Below, piece after piece: positions 16,195 to 25,743 of a stretch of DNA of 53,849 nt; position 1 is the first letter of the stretch, and each line of letters starts with the position of its first letter. Made by a program: the position numbers and the translations under genes. The notes under the pieces are model-generated. The model searched no databases and was not told the DNA's origin. It saw only the letters and a program-made list of their open reading frames with translations. This stretch comes from Cyclobacteriaceae bacterium (GTDB taxonomy: Bacteria > Bacteroidota > Bacteroidia > Cytophagales > Cyclobacteriaceae): positions 1 to 53,849 of the forward strand of contig JALSJD010000185.1 in assembly GCA_026989535.1 (NCBI GenBank), read 5' to 3'.

Positions 16195-18996
16195 TTAATG
16201 AGCCTCTAACCAATTAGCTCCAACACCCATACCAACTTCCATTGGCACTTCAATCGGCAAGGCTTCTTTCATTAACTTTTCAATAGTTGATTTCATTAAT
16301 TCTACTTCGGGTTTAGGCACGTCAAATACGAGTTCATCATGTACCTGCATAATCATTTTTGACTTAACTTTTTCTTTTTGCATCCAGGCATCAATATTAA
16401 TCATGGCCACTTTAATTATATCGGCTGCGGTTCCTTGGATGGGGGCATTTATTGCATTGCGTTCAGCAAACCCTCGCATTACGGCATTTCTCGAATTAAT
16501 ATCTCTTAAATATCTTTTCCTGCCCAATATGGTAGCCACATATCCGTTATCTCGAGCTTCGTTTACTACCTTATCCATATAACTTTTAATGGCCGGAAAC
16601 TCCGTAAAATAACTTTCAATTATTTCGGCAGCTTCTTTGCGAGGGATGTTCATATTTTGCGATAACCCAAAGGCCGAAATGCCATAAATAATGCCAAAAT
16701 TGGCCGATTTAGCCTTGCTTCTCATTTCAGCAGTAACGTCTTCTAAGGCAACTTTAAATATTTTACTCGCTGTGGTTGCATGAATATCTCTGCCATTTTT
16801 AAAAGCCTCAATCATATGGGTATCACCCGCAAAGGCGGCCATTATACGTAGTTCTATTTGGCTGTAATCGGCCGATAATATCAGCCTGTCATCAGCAATA
16901 GGCACAAAAGCTTTCCGTATTTCTCTTCCTTTGGGTGTTCTAATAGGTATGTTTTGTAGGTTAGGATTAAGCGAACTTAACCGCCCTGTGGCAGCCACTG
17001 TTTGGCTGTAATTAGTGTGGATAAGGCCATCGTAGCTACTCACCATTTGGGGCAAGGCATCTACATACGTAGATTTAAGTTTTTGCAATTCCCTAAATTC
17101 AAGAATCTTGCGTGCAATTTCGTGCTGGTTTTCTAACCGAGATAGAATTTCTTCCCCAGTAGCGTATTGCCCTGTTTTGGTCTTTTTTGGTTTATCAACA
17201 AGTTGTAGTTTGTCGAATAAAATAACGCCTAGTTGTTTGGGCGAAGCAATATTAAATTCTTCTCCGGCCAATTCATAAATACGGTCTCGCACGTTAATAG
17301 ATTCTTCCTCTAACTCTCCCGACATCGTTTTTAAAACACCCTCATCTATTTTAACACCGTTAAACTCTACATTGGCCAAAACCCGCACCAAGGGTAATTC
17401 TACTTCGTTGAGTAGTTTTTTAATGTTGGGGTCGGTAATGAGGGGTTCTATTTTTTCTTTTAACTGCAGGGTGATGTCTGCATCTTCGGCTGCATATTCT
17501 ACTATTTTATCAAGCGGTACATCGCGCATGGTTTTGGGTAAACTACGCCCTCCAATTAAGGTTTTGATGGAGATTGGGGTGTAGTTTAAAAAGTTTTCGG
17601 CCAGCACGTCCATTCCATGCTTAGAGTCCGGATCGATTAAGTAATGGGCTAACATCGTATCGAATAAAGGGCCCTTAACTTTAACACCATATTTTTTGAG
17701 CACCAAAATATCGTATTTTAAATTTTGGCCTATTTTACGAATCGATTCGTTACCAAAGGCAGGTTCAAAAATGGCTAAGAGCGCTTTAACTTCCTCAAAA
17801 TCTTCGCTCACAGGCACATAATAAGCTTCTCCGGTTACATAGCTAAAGGATAGACCTACCAACTCAGCTTCCACCGCACTTATGTTAGTGGTTTCGGTAT
17901 CGAAGCAAAATTCTTTTTGAAGTAAAAGATAATCGACCAAATATTTGGCTTCGTCTTTTGTTTGAATGAGGTGATAATTATGCTCCTTGGTTTCAATAGT
18001 CTCTTTGGGCTTAATTACACTGGCTACTTCTTCTCCACTGGGTTCTGAGGTGCTGCCAAACATAGATAGCTGAGGTGCGTTGTCAGGTTTGGAAGAGCCT
18101 GTTTTTACCTCAGCTTCTCCCCCAAATAATCGTTTGGCTAAAGTCCTAAATTCGAGTTCTTCAAAAAGGGCTTTTACTTTTTCTTCATCAGGGCCTGTGT
18201 ATTCCATCTCATCCAAAGAATAGGCAACAGGTACATCAATTTTAATGGTGGCTAAATCCTTGGAGAGCAACCCTTGTTCTCCAAATTTTTCTACATTTTC
18301 TTTGGCTTTCCCTTTTAGCTCATGCACATGTTTTATAAGGCCCTCGATGGAGCCATAAGCCTTTAAATATTTTACAGCCGTTTTAGCCCCAACACCCGGA
18401 ATTCCAGGGATATTATCAGAAGCATCACCATGCAAACCAAGTATATCTCTTACCTGATCTATGCGTTCAATATCCCATTTTTCAAGCACTTCGGGTACGC
18501 CCATAATGGCCACCCCATTGCCCATAAAAGCAGGTTTGTATAAATAAATATGCTCTTCCACCAGTTGTGCAAAATCTTTATCCGGGGTCATCATAAAAAC
18601 TTCAAACCCATCTTTGGCAGCTTGTTTTGCAATAGTCCCTACCACATCATCTGCTTCAAACCCTTCTTTTTCTACAATAGGGATATTAAAAGCTTCAATA
18701 ATTTGTTTTACATAAGGCACACCAGTTTTAATATCTTCGGGAGTGGCATCTCTATGTGCCTTATAAGCCGGATACTGAATATGCCTAAAAGTGGGTTTAG
18801 GCGTATCAAAAGCTACCGCTATATGCGTGGGCTTTTGTTTGTTGATAATTTCTAGCAATGAGTTGGTAAAACCCATCATTACACCAGTATTAAGCCCCTT
18901 AGAGCTTATGCGTGGGTTTTTGCTAAAGGCAAAATGGGCTCTGTAAATTAATGCATACGCATCTAACAAAAATAGTTTTTTAGTTGGCTTGCTCAT
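16195..18996 (-). CDS. polA: DNA polymerase I
   Basis: 933 residues with all three activities apparently intact. The 5'-3' exonuclease domain covers about 1-295 (LLDAYALIYRAHFAF, EGFEADDVVGT, GDASDNIPGIPGVGAKTA). The 3'-5' proofreading domain keeps FDTETTN (D366, E368), NLKYD (D429) and the YAAEDAD motif near 501-507. The polymerase palm has ADYSQIELR (D710) and QVHDELVF (H886, D887), with the finger motif AKSANFGIIYG. Roles are Okazaki fragment maturation and excision repair gap filling. The gene lies downstream of recN but is separated by a repeat region of about 790 bp, so it probably has its own promoter; a near-consensus TACCTTTA lies just before the ATG. Confidence 0.97.
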   Translation of the reverse strand: MSKPTKKLFLLDAYALIYRAHFAFSKNPRISSKGLNTGVMMGFTNSLLEIINKQKPTHIAVAFDTPKPTFRHIQYPAYKAHRDATPEDIKTGVPYVKQIIEAFNIPIVEKEGFEADDVVGTIAKQAAKDGFEVFMMTPDKDFAQLVEEHIYLYKPAFMGNGVAIMGVPEVLEKWDIERIDQVRDILGLHGDASDNIPGIPGVGAKTAVKYLKAYGSIEGLIKHVHELKGKAKENVEKFGEQGLLSKDLATIKIDVPVAYSLDEMEYTGPDEEKVKALFEELEFRTLAKRLFGGEAEVKTGSSKPDNAPQLSMFGSTSEPSGEEVASVIKPKETIETKEHNYHLIQTKDEAKYLVDYLLLQKEFCFDTETTNISAVEAELVGLSFSYVTGEAYYVPVSEDFEEVKALLAIFEPAFGNESIRKIGQNLKYDILVLKKYGVKVKGPLFDTMLAHYLIDPDSKHGMDVLAENFLNYTPISIKTLIGGRSLPKTMRDVPLDKIVEYAAEDADITLQLKEKIEPLITDPNIKKLLNEVELPLVRVLANVEFNGVKIDEGVLKTMSGELEEESINVRDRIYELAGEEFNIASPKQLGVILFDKLQLVDKPKKTKTGQYATGEEILSRLENQHEIARKILEFRELQKLKSTYVDALPQMVSSYDGLIHTNYSQTVAATGRLSSLNPNLQNIPIRTPKGREIRKAFVPIADDRLILSADYSQIELRIMAAFAGDTHMIEAFKNGRDIHATTASKIFKVALEDVTAEMRSKAKSANFGIIYGISAFGLSQNMNIPRKEAAEIIESYFTEFPAIKSYMDKVVNEARDNGYVATILGRKRYLRDINSRNAVMRGFAERNAINAPIQGTAADIIKVAMINIDAWMQKEKVKSKMIMQVHDELVFDVPKPEVELMKSTIEKLMKEALPIEVPMEVGMGVGANWLEAH

Positions 18997-19117
18997 AGAA
19001 GTTAAAGGTAAGGAGAATTAACATGTTGGCTAGAACTCCTAACCCTTTTTTCTTTCCTAAACATTGAAAGTTGTTTTTGAAGACGCTCTATTAGAATAAA
19101 CTCATCATCCCATAGTT

Positions 19118-19262
19118 GCAGTTCACCTCTAAAAACCGCAGCTCATCGATTTTCACCTTGCAAATTGATTTAAAGGGCGTTCTTTTGAATCAACAAGCCA
19201 ACTAATAGAAGTAAAATCCTTCGAGCGATAGACTTAATAGCTATCAGTTCGGAGGATTTTTA
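19118..19262 (+). repeat. Dispersed repeat R2, copy 1, with a large hairpin
   Basis: Almost identical to 19608-19752. The last third folds into a hairpin, AAAATCCTTCGAGCGATAG (19213-19231) pairing with CTATCAGTTCGGAGGATTTT (19241-19260), followed by a short T-run. A third, inverted and more diverged copy is at 44783-44905. Confidence 0.8.
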
Positions 19263-19607
19263 CGTTATAACCTTTTGTATAACTCTAGTGTCTTCGTCAT
19301 TATCGGGTGTCAGACCCGGTAATCTCTGGGACTCAACCGAGTCCAAATTAGTATGCCTCTTATAAGAGATTCCTGCCTAGCCCCCCAAAGGCGGACAGGC
19401 GGCAAGGCAGGCTTCGGGCGGAGCCCTCTGAATGACGCTCCATCGGATGTGATTTCCTTAAACAAAAGGTGTCAAAACAGATAATTGGGGGTTGCCCATT
19501 GATTGACAGAGTTCGACCTAAAGCTATCAGGTTTATAACATCTTCAATTTTTTTGGAGAAAACCACTCTTTGAATCATCAGCAATTATCAATTGAACAAG
19601 GTTATGT

Positions 19608-19752
19608 GCAGCTCACCTCTAAAAACCGCAGTTCACCGATTTTCGCCTTGCAAGTTGATTTAAAGGCTGTTCTTTTGAATCAACAAGCCAACTAATAGAA
19701 GTAAAATCCTTCGAACGATAGACTTAATAGCTATCAGTTCGGAGGATTTTTA
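19608..19752 (+). repeat. Dispersed repeat R2, copy 2, with a large hairpin
   Basis: The second direct copy, starting 33 bp beyond the recN stop. Being palindromic, its hairpin (about 19703-19750) could end transcription of recN from the minus strand. The one difference in the left arm relative to copy 1 (CGAACG for CGAGCG) does not break the stem. Confidence 0.8.
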
Positions 19753-19784
19753 ATGTTAGGAAGTATTGAAAATATGACTTTCGT

Positions 19785-21437
19785 TTAGTTTTGCATCAGT
19801 TCGCGAGCACTTTTGTAGGCGTTTTCAGAAGCGCTGTCCCCACCAATCATTTGGGCAATGGCTTCGATGCTTTCATCAGTAGAGAGTTTTTTTATGCTAC
19901 TAATAGCACGAGTGCTTGAGTTATCTTTATACACAAAATAATGGGTGTCGCCTTTGGCTGCAATTTGCGGCAGGTGGCTAATGGCAATAACTTGATGGTT
20001 ATTGGCCATTTTCTGCATCATAGCTCCCATCTTTAAGGCAATTTCTCCTGAAATACCCGTGTCAATTTCATCAAAAACAATGGTGGGCAAAGCAGTTTTG
20101 TCTGCTAATAAATATTTAATGCAAAACATTAGCCTCGAAAATTCGCCCCCAGAGGCCACCTGTTTTAACGATTGAGGCGCAACCCCTTTATTGGCACTAA
20201 ATAAAATATTGAGGTCGTTAATGCCTCGTGACCCAAAGGGTTTTAGTGCTGAGTTTACCGTGATGCTTGCATTTGGTATGCCTAAGGGTGCAAGTAGCGC
20301 TTTAATAGAACTAGTAAATGAGGGTATGCTCTCCAGGCGTTTTTTACTCAATTTTTGGGCTATTGAATCTGCCTTTTGTGCGGATTCATCAAGTAAAGTT
20401 TTTGCTCTTTCTTTTGCTTCGTCTAAATTGCTTGCGGCAAATGTTTTTTCCTCCAGATTTTGTTGAATAGCCAGCAACCCTTTAATGGTAGTTACCTGAT
20501 GTTTTTTTTGTAGTTGATAGATGGTACTCAGTCGCTGTTGAACTTCTTCAGTTCGTGCAAAATCCACAGAAACACCCTCTTCCTCATTCTCAAGTTCGCG
20601 TGTGAGTTCTTTAAGTTCGATAAATGCTTGTTCAAAATGCTGGTCTAATTTTTCGAATTGAGTCCCATAACTGGTTAGTTGGGTTAATAAAAGCTTTACC
20701 GATTGTAATCGTTCGAGGGCTCCAAACTGCGTATCGTTTAAACTTTGGAGTGCTTCATTTAATCGTTGTTTAATCTCCTCTGCGTTTTCAAGCACCCTCA
20801 ATTCGCCCTCTAACGGTTCTTGTTCTTCTTCTTTTAAATTGAGATTAACCAATTCGTTTAACAAAAACGCATTATAATCAGCTTCTTTTTTTAACTCCGC
20901 CCCATCGTTTAATAGCTGATTATAGGCCGCTTCTTTCTCTTTAAAATCGGCATAAAGCGTTTGATACTCTTTTACTAGCGGCTGACTTCCAGAAAAAGCA
21001 TCGATTATATCAAGTTGAAAATCAGCAGCACCCAATTGGAGTGTTTCATTTTGAGAGTGCACATCCATTAAATAATTGCCCAGCTTTTTGAGTGTATCAA
21101 GGTTTACGGGCGTGTCGTTTACAAATGCCCGAGACTTGCCTGCCGGAGTTATTTCTCTTCGAATGGAGGTTTCATTTTCGTAATCTAATTCTTGTTCTTT
21201 AAAAAAAACACCCAAATCGTAGGCTTCAATATTAAAAAGCCCTTCAATAATACATTTTTGACCTTCATTTAAAAGCACCTTGGTGTCTGCCCGCTTACCT
21301 AAAAGCAGTCCAATCGCACCCAGCATTATTGATTTGCCAGCCCCTGTTTCACCTGTAATTATGTTAAGCTTGCTCGAAGGGCTCATTTCGAGCGATTCGA
21401 TAAGGGCATAATTTTGTATGGTAAGGTGGGCGAGCAT
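19785..21437 (-). CDS. recN: DNA repair protein RecN
   Basis: 550 residues, an SMC-like ATPase of double-strand break repair. Walker A is GETGAGKS near residue 28. A long coiled-coil centre (about 150-370, rich in Glu, Leu and Gln) follows. The ABC signature VASGGEFSRLM and Walker B PTIVFDEIDTGISGE lie near the C terminus, then the AISHLPQIAA switch. Length and order match the family. It is the last gene of the bamD-rpoZ-coaBC-porD-recN block on the minus strand, about 125 bp beyond porD. Confidence 0.96.
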   Translation of the reverse strand: MLAHLTIQNYALIESLEMSPSSKLNIITGETGAGKSIMLGAIGLLLGKRADTKVLLNEGQKCIIEGLFNIEAYDLGVFFKEQELDYENETSIRREITPAGKSRAFVNDTPVNLDTLKKLGNYLMDVHSQNETLQLGAADFQLDIIDAFSGSQPLVKEYQTLYADFKEKEAAYNQLLNDGAELKKEADYNAFLLNELVNLNLKEEEQEPLEGELRVLENAEEIKQRLNEALQSLNDTQFGALERLQSVKLLLTQLTSYGTQFEKLDQHFEQAFIELKELTRELENEEEGVSVDFARTEEVQQRLSTIYQLQKKHQVTTIKGLLAIQQNLEEKTFAASNLDEAKERAKTLLDESAQKADSIAQKLSKKRLESIPSFTSSIKALLAPLGIPNASITVNSALKPFGSRGINDLNILFSANKGVAPQSLKQVASGGEFSRLMFCIKYLLADKTALPTIVFDEIDTGISGEIALKMGAMMQKMANNHQVIAISHLPQIAAKGDTHYFVYKDNSSTRAISSIKKLSTDESIEAIAQMIGGDSASENAYKSARELMQN

Positions 21438-21562
21438 TTATATAAAAATGGGGTTAAATTTTTAGAACAATCCCTAAGATCAATAATGTTTTACAAATGC
21501 AAAATAATCGAATATTCTTACAAAGAAAATATTTAAAGCAATTGTAATTGCCAATTCTTACC

Positions 21563-22474
21563 CTACTCCAATATTTCTTTAAAAATATCTTCTTTAATCG
21601 GGTTTAGCTCAATAAGTAAATTATAGGCTTGCCGTTTTTCCTGAATGGTGGCATCTGCAAAAATATTTACGAGTTCTTCTGATTTGGCATCAAAAAAGCT
21701 AATAACAAAAATAGAGGTTGGGTACCTATTTTTTATTTTTCTAATACTTTCGAGTACTACTAATATTTGCTTTCTGCACTCTTCTGGGTTAGTTTCAAAC
21801 ACATCAAGCCCCAACCGGTGGTATTTATAATAACCAATTCTAAGGTCTTCTATTTGCAGATTGGTAATATCGTTAACAAGTGCATACCTATTTCGAGTAC
21901 TTTGGAGGGCTCCCCAACCGGGCCTTCCTCCTTGTGAGGCATTGGTTACAATATTGAGTGCTTTGGTAAAATATGGAGACCCCGCAAGTTCACCAAATGA
22001 ATCGTAGTCTAGCCCAATTATAATATAGGCATAATACGCCAACATAGAGGTTAAATTGGTTAAGTAGTCGTTCTCATTAAAATTCATTGGTAACGATTCA
22101 ACGTATTCAAAAGACCAATCTCTATCGGCAAAATTAAAAATGATGGATTCATAGGTGGTATTATAGATGGGTCTGGCTGATCGTATTTGAACGGTTGCTT
22201 TAAAAGTGCCAATACTTGGCATTTCATTTAATGTAATAGTTATGCTACATTTTATACGTTCTTGGGGTTCAATTTGATTGGTAGTCCACTCACGGGTGTT
22301 TAAAAAATTCTCGAAGGCAAGTTCCATATCTTCAAAAACTCTGGTTTCAGAAGTTTCAATTCGTTGGGCATCAATAACTACATCACAATTTAAGTCTTGT
22401 GCATAACCCTTAAGGGTGTGTACGCCTAAAAGGAGTAAAATTATGATATGCTTAGAGGCGAATTTCGATTTCAT
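21563..22474 (-). CDS. porD: PorD/DUF4835 family protein, T9SS-associated
   Basis: 303 residues from the ATG at 22472-22474; a TTG further upstream would add six residues but lies deeper inside coaBC. An N-terminal signal peptide (IIILLLLGVHTLKGYAQ) is followed by LNCDVVIDAQRIETSETRVFEDMELAFENFLNTREWT, a strong DUF4835 match, then YYAYIIIGLDYDSFGELAGSPYF and NRYALVNDI. The family is annotated as type IX secretion protein PorD in Bacteroidota; its exact job is unclear. The start overlaps the end of coaBC by 23 bp, so translation is probably coupled. Location is predicted to be periplasmic. Confidence 0.9.
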   Translation of the reverse strand: MKSKFASKHIIILLLLGVHTLKGYAQDLNCDVVIDAQRIETSETRVFEDMELAFENFLNTREWTTNQIEPQERIKCSITITLNEMPSIGTFKATVQIRSARPIYNTTYESIIFNFADRDWSFEYVESLPMNFNENDYLTNLTSMLAYYAYIIIGLDYDSFGELAGSPYFTKALNIVTNASQGGRPGWGALQSTRNRYALVNDITNLQIEDLRIGYYKYHRLGLDVFETNPEECRKQILVVLESIRKIKNRYPTSIFVISFFDAKSEELVNIFADATIQEKRQAYNLLIELNPIKEDIFKEILE

Positions 22475-23645
22475 GCAGAATGTCTTTAGCAACTTGTGTT
22501 TTAGTCTTTAACTCAAATTTTCGACTATTATTTGGTTTGTCAATGATTGTTATTTGGTTTGTGTCTCCTTTGAATCCCGCACCTGTATCATTTAATGAAT
22601 TTAGCACCACCAAATCAAATTTTTTCTTTGCCAACTTATCTTGGGCGTTTACAAGCTCATTTTCGGTTTCTAAAGCAAACCCTACATTAAACTGGCCTTT
22701 CTTTTTTAACTTTCCGAGGGTTTGGGCAATATCTATTGTTTTAGAAAGCGCTAGCGAAATGTTTTCTGATTGTTTTTTTATTTTCTGATTGGAAATTTTG
22801 CTTGGAGAATAATCAGCTACGGCTGCTGCAAAAATAGCAATATCGGTGCCTCCATAAACCTTGCTGCAAGCCTCATACATTTCATTAGAGCTGGTTACTT
22901 TAATTACATTTTTAATAACACTTGTATCTAAGCTATTGGGCCCAATTATTAATGTAACATTAGCGCCTTGGTTTTGCGCCTCTTTTGCCAAGGCTAACCC
23001 CATTTTACCAGAAGAGTGGTTGCCAATAAATCGTACGGGGTCTATGGCTTCGTAAGTAGGGCCGGCAGTTATAAGCACTTTTTTTTCGGCTAGTTTACTG
23101 CCCGTTTTAAATTGAGCATTAATTTGAGCCAATATATTTTCCGGCTCAGCCATTCTTCCCTTGCCCTCTAATCCGCTCGCTAATTCGCCCTCTTCAGCAT
23201 CTATTATTAAAACACCATGTTTTTTTAAGATATGTAAGTTAGTAGTAGTAGTAGGATGGGTGTGCATATCAAGATCCATGGCAGGGGCAATAATTACTGG
23301 GCACCTAGCAGAAAGGTAGGTGGTAACTAATAAATTATCACTTTGGCCATTGGCCATTTTGGCAAGCGTATTAGCTGTGGCAGGGGCTATAATTAGTAAA
23401 TCAGCCCAAAGACCCAACTCAACATGATTGTTCCAAGTGCCTTGCTTCTCTTTTTGAAAATGAGTTAGCACAGGTTTGTTGCTTAAGGTAGAAAGCGTAA
23501 GTGGGGTAATAAAAGCATGAGCAGAAGGGGTCATGATAACCTGCACTTCTGCTCCTAGTTTTTTAAGTAACCTTACCAATAAGGCCGATTTGTATGCAGC
23601 AATTCCACCACATACTCCTAAAATAATTTTTTTCCCTTGGAGCAT
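22452..23645 (-). CDS. coaBC: Bifunctional phosphopantothenoylcysteine decarboxylase/synthetase
   Basis: 397 residues catalysing two steps of coenzyme A synthesis. The N-terminal FMN-dependent CoaC decarboxylase (about 1-180) shows GVCGGIAAYKS, the catalytic His in NHVELGLWAD, PATANT and PAMDLDMHTHP. The C-terminal CoaB synthetase shows ITAGPTYEAIDPVRFIGNHSSGKMG and LVVLNSLNDTGAGF. The length is typical of the fusion protein. It lies between rpoZ and porD in a minus-strand operon; the spacing to rpoZ is 24 bp. Confidence 0.97.
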   Translation of the reverse strand: MLQGKKIILGVCGGIAAYKSALLVRLLKKLGAEVQVIMTPSAHAFITPLTLSTLSNKPVLTHFQKEKQGTWNNHVELGLWADLLIIAPATANTLAKMANGQSDNLLVTTYLSARCPVIIAPAMDLDMHTHPTTTTNLHILKKHGVLIIDAEEGELASGLEGKGRMAEPENILAQINAQFKTGSKLAEKKVLITAGPTYEAIDPVRFIGNHSSGKMGLALAKEAQNQGANVTLIIGPNSLDTSVIKNVIKVTSSNEMYEACSKVYGGTDIAIFAAAVADYSPSKISNQKIKKQSENISLALSKTIDIAQTLGKLKKKGQFNVGFALETENELVNAQDKLAKKKFDLVVLNSLNDTGAGFKGDTNQITIIDKPNNSRKFELKTKTQVAKDILHEIEIRL

Positions 23646-23669
23646 ATGGTAAAAATAAAGTAAACTGCT

Positions 23670-23990
23670 TTAAAGTTCCGATTCTTCGGTTTCTTCTTTT
23701 AATCGATGCGTGAGCTCTCCTTCCAAAAATTCGTCAGTTGCTAAATTAGTTGGCTTAGGCATTCTTTCGTAGAACCTCGAAATCTCGATTTGCTCTCTAT
23801 TTTCAAATATTTCTTCGAGGTTATCAACTGTAGAAGCAAATTCTGCTAATTTAGAACTTAGCTCATCCTTTACAGTAGCCGAAATTTGGCGAGCTCTTTT
23901 AGAAATAATGGTAACAGACTCATATATATTATCTGTTTCTTCGGTAAATCCTTGAATGTCTCTTGTTTTTAAAGATGCTTGTGATGACAT
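23670..23990 (-). CDS. rpoZ: RNA polymerase omega subunit, Bacteroidota type
   Basis: 106 residues. The omega signature is seen in NIYESVTIISKRARQISATVKDEL (about 21-44), the helix that wraps the beta-prime C terminus. The remaining tail is acidic and variable, as usual in this phylum. It starts 5 bp after the bamD stop, so the two are co-transcribed. The position between bamD and coaBC supports the identification. Confidence 0.85.
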   Translation of the reverse strand: MSSQASLKTRDIQGFTEETDNIYESVTIISKRARQISATVKDELSSKLAEFASTVDNLEEIFENREQIEISRFYERMPKPTNLATDEFLEGELTHRLKEETEESEL

Positions 23991-23995
23991 AATTT

Positions 23996-24805
23996 TTATG
24001 ATATTTTTTTTTCTAAATGATGTAGGGCAGAATTATAATATTTATCTGCATGATTTTGAAATTCACTTTGAGGGTAGCGGTCAACAAATTCTTCATATAA
24101 CTCGATAACCTCTTTGAATCTTTGCTTTTGTTTAGATGGAATACTCTTTTGTGCAACCTTAAAGATAGCCTCTATTTTTAAATATTTCAACTCTTCGTTG
24201 TATTTTGAATCAGGGTAATCTTTGGCAAAATTCTCAAAAGCAACCTTGGCGCTCTTTAAAAGCCCAATTTTGTAATATTCCTTGGCATTTTGATAGGCCT
24301 TTGTTTCAAGCTTAATTTGCAATTCTTGAATTATTGCATTGGCTTGTTCCATAAATTCACTTTCCGGGTTTCTATTTATATAGGCTTGAAGCGCATCAAT
24401 GGCGTCTCTTGTACTGGTTTGATCTAACGAATAAATAGGCGAATCCATGTATAATGAATAGGCATACATAAATTGTGCTTCAGCGGCAAACTCACTTCTT
24501 GCGTAAGTTTCGTAAAATGTTTTAAAATAATGTGCACTTAAAATATACTGTTGATCCTTAAAATGTGCATAAGCATAATAAAACTGTACTTTTTCGCCTT
24601 CGGATTTCCCTCTGGTAACAGGCAAAACTTCTTCAAAAAGTGATATGGATCTGAAATAGTCTCCTTTTTCATAATACTCCATCGCTTTAGTGTATTTCAG
24701 CTTCCAATCGTCACTTTTTTGAATCTTTCGAAATTCGCTACAAGACGCTGTTAAATACAATAAAACTAAGGAAAATACAGTTTTAAAAAGTGCAGATTTT
24801 CGCAT
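23996..24805 (-). CDS. bamD: Outer membrane assembly lipoprotein BamD
   Basis: 269 residues. A lipobox-type signal (LYLTASC, Cys at about 22) is followed by TPR-like repeats: YTKAMEYYEKGDYFRSISLFEEVLP, YYAYAHFKDQQYILSAHYFKTFYETY, AYQNAKEYYKIGLLKSAKVAFENFAKDYPDSKY and EVIELYEEFVDRYPQSEF. These match BamD/YfiO, the essential periplasmic partner of BamA in barrel insertion. It is the first gene of the block, with a TATATTTG box only 7 nt before its ATG. Confidence 0.93.
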   Translation of the reverse strand: MRKSALFKTVFSLVLLYLTASCSEFRKIQKSDDWKLKYTKAMEYYEKGDYFRSISLFEEVLPVTRGKSEGEKVQFYYAYAHFKDQQYILSAHYFKTFYETYARSEFAAEAQFMYAYSLYMDSPIYSLDQTSTRDAIDALQAYINRNPESEFMEQANAIIQELQIKLETKAYQNAKEYYKIGLLKSAKVAFENFAKDYPDSKYNEELKYLKIEAIFKVAQKSIPSKQKQRFKEVIELYEEFVDRYPQSEFQNHADKYYNSALHHLEKKIS

Positions 24806-24812
24806 AAGGGTG

Positions 24813-24820
24813 CAAATATA
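24813..24820 (-). promoter_or_regulatory. -7 promoter box of the bamD operon
   Basis: On the minus strand the sequence is TATATTTG, an exact TAnnTTTG match, ending 7 nt before the bamD ATG. This implies a very short or absent 5' leader. No TTG is seen at the expected -33 distance. Confidence 0.5.
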
Positions 24821-24840
24821 GCAGACTACTGATTAAAATG

Positions 24841-24900
24841 AATACAGGCATCTCTAATTAATTAATTTTGCCCTCTGGTAATTAATAGAGGAGCCCGTAT
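24841..24900. repeat. Inverted pair of an AATTAATAGAG motif
   Basis: AATTAATAGAGGAGCCCGTA at 24880-24899 and the reverse complement of 24841-24861 (AATTAGAGATGCCTGTATT) form imperfect hairpin arms. The same motif appears singly at 27631-27651 and 32292-32312. It sits between the T9SS cargo gene and the bamD promoter. Confidence 0.6.
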
Positions 24901-24945
24901 GATTAACAAAGATGATAACGGAATTTTTGGAAGAATATTAGAAGA

Positions 24946-25656
24946 TTACTTTCTAACCACCATTTTTTTTGTGGCAACACCTTCATTTTCGATGTAAAGC
25001 GTATAAAAATACACCCCTGGGTTATATGAAATTACAGGTATGCTTAAGCGCGTTTCATAGGGGGATAGTTTGAATTCACTAATAACTGACCCCAATACAT
25101 TGTGGATGACCAATTTTGCTTCTCTTGCTGGGTCTAAGTAATTATAATTAAAAATGGCTTTTTCCGTAGCAGGGTTTGGAAACACATCACTTAATTCAAC
25201 CACATCAGAAGCATAAAGAAGCCCTTCTTTTGCTTTCTCTTTAATGGAGTAATTAATTTCTACTTCTACACTTTCATTGGTGTTTGATAAATTATAAATT
25301 AAAAAAGTAACGGAGCTATTGCCTGGCACAAGACCTGTTTCTAATGTGGTGGAAAACCCCTCAAAAATTTGCCCTGGAAAAAGTTTAATAATTGTATTTG
25401 AAGACACAATATTTTTTTTACTGCAATCGTTATTAATACAAAATGCAGATACTTGGCTCGATCTTATGCTTTCTTCGATTTTTTCAATGCCTAGCATAAT
25501 AGTATGATTCGAAGTATTTTGAACTTTAATAGTTGTGGACGTGGAAGTTCCTACCTCTGAATCTACATGTAAGTTTGAGTCCACAATCTTAAGGCTTTGG
25601 CTCCAACACAACGAGGATGCCAATGTAAATAAAGATATGTAGAAGAAGGTTTTCAT
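24946..25656 (-). CDS. Exported protein with T9SS type A sorting domain
   Basis: 236 residues from the ATG at 25654-25656 (an upstream start would add eight residues ahead of the signal peptide MKTFFYISLFTLASSLCWSQ). The middle part (about 20-150) looks like an Ig-like domain: STSTTIKVQNTSNHTIML and NSSVTFLIYNLSNTNESVEVE. The C-terminal 80 residues are a type A sorting signal: DVFPNPATEKAIFNYNY, AKLVIHNVLGSVISEF and NPGVYFYTLYIENEGVATKKMVV. The protein should cross the outer membrane through the type IX system and be released or surface-attached. The specific role is unknown. Confidence 0.85.
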   Translation of the reverse strand: MKTFFYISLFTLASSLCWSQSLKIVDSNLHVDSEVGTSTSTTIKVQNTSNHTIMLGIEKIEESIRSSQVSAFCINNDCSKKNIVSSNTIIKLFPGQIFEGFSTTLETGLVPGNSSVTFLIYNLSNTNESVEVEINYSIKEKAKEGLLYASDVVELSDVFPNPATEKAIFNYNYLDPAREAKLVIHNVLGSVISEFKLSPYETRLSIPVISYNPGVYFYTLYIENEGVATKKMVVRK

Positions 25657-25743
25657 ATTTACTAGTATGCAATCTTGCAACTAGTAAATATACAAAACAT
25701 TTGGTATTAACCCTAAAGGATATCTCTATTAGCAAAGAATATT

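Larger units (their letters stand above)
18997..19784. other. Repeat-filled region between recN and polA
   Basis: 788 bp. It holds two direct copies of a 145-bp repeat (19118-19262 and 19608-19752), 490 bp apart. Between them are short GC-rich hairpins such as GGACTC-AACC-GAGTCC near 19330-19345, and a GCCTGCCT...AGGCAGGC inverted region near 19372-19412. The minus-strand frame at 19360-19584 is built from these and is not a gene. Confidence 0.65.

Noticed and set aside
19360-19584. 74-codon minus-strand frame between recN and polA
   Set aside because: It consists of GC-rich hairpin repeats.
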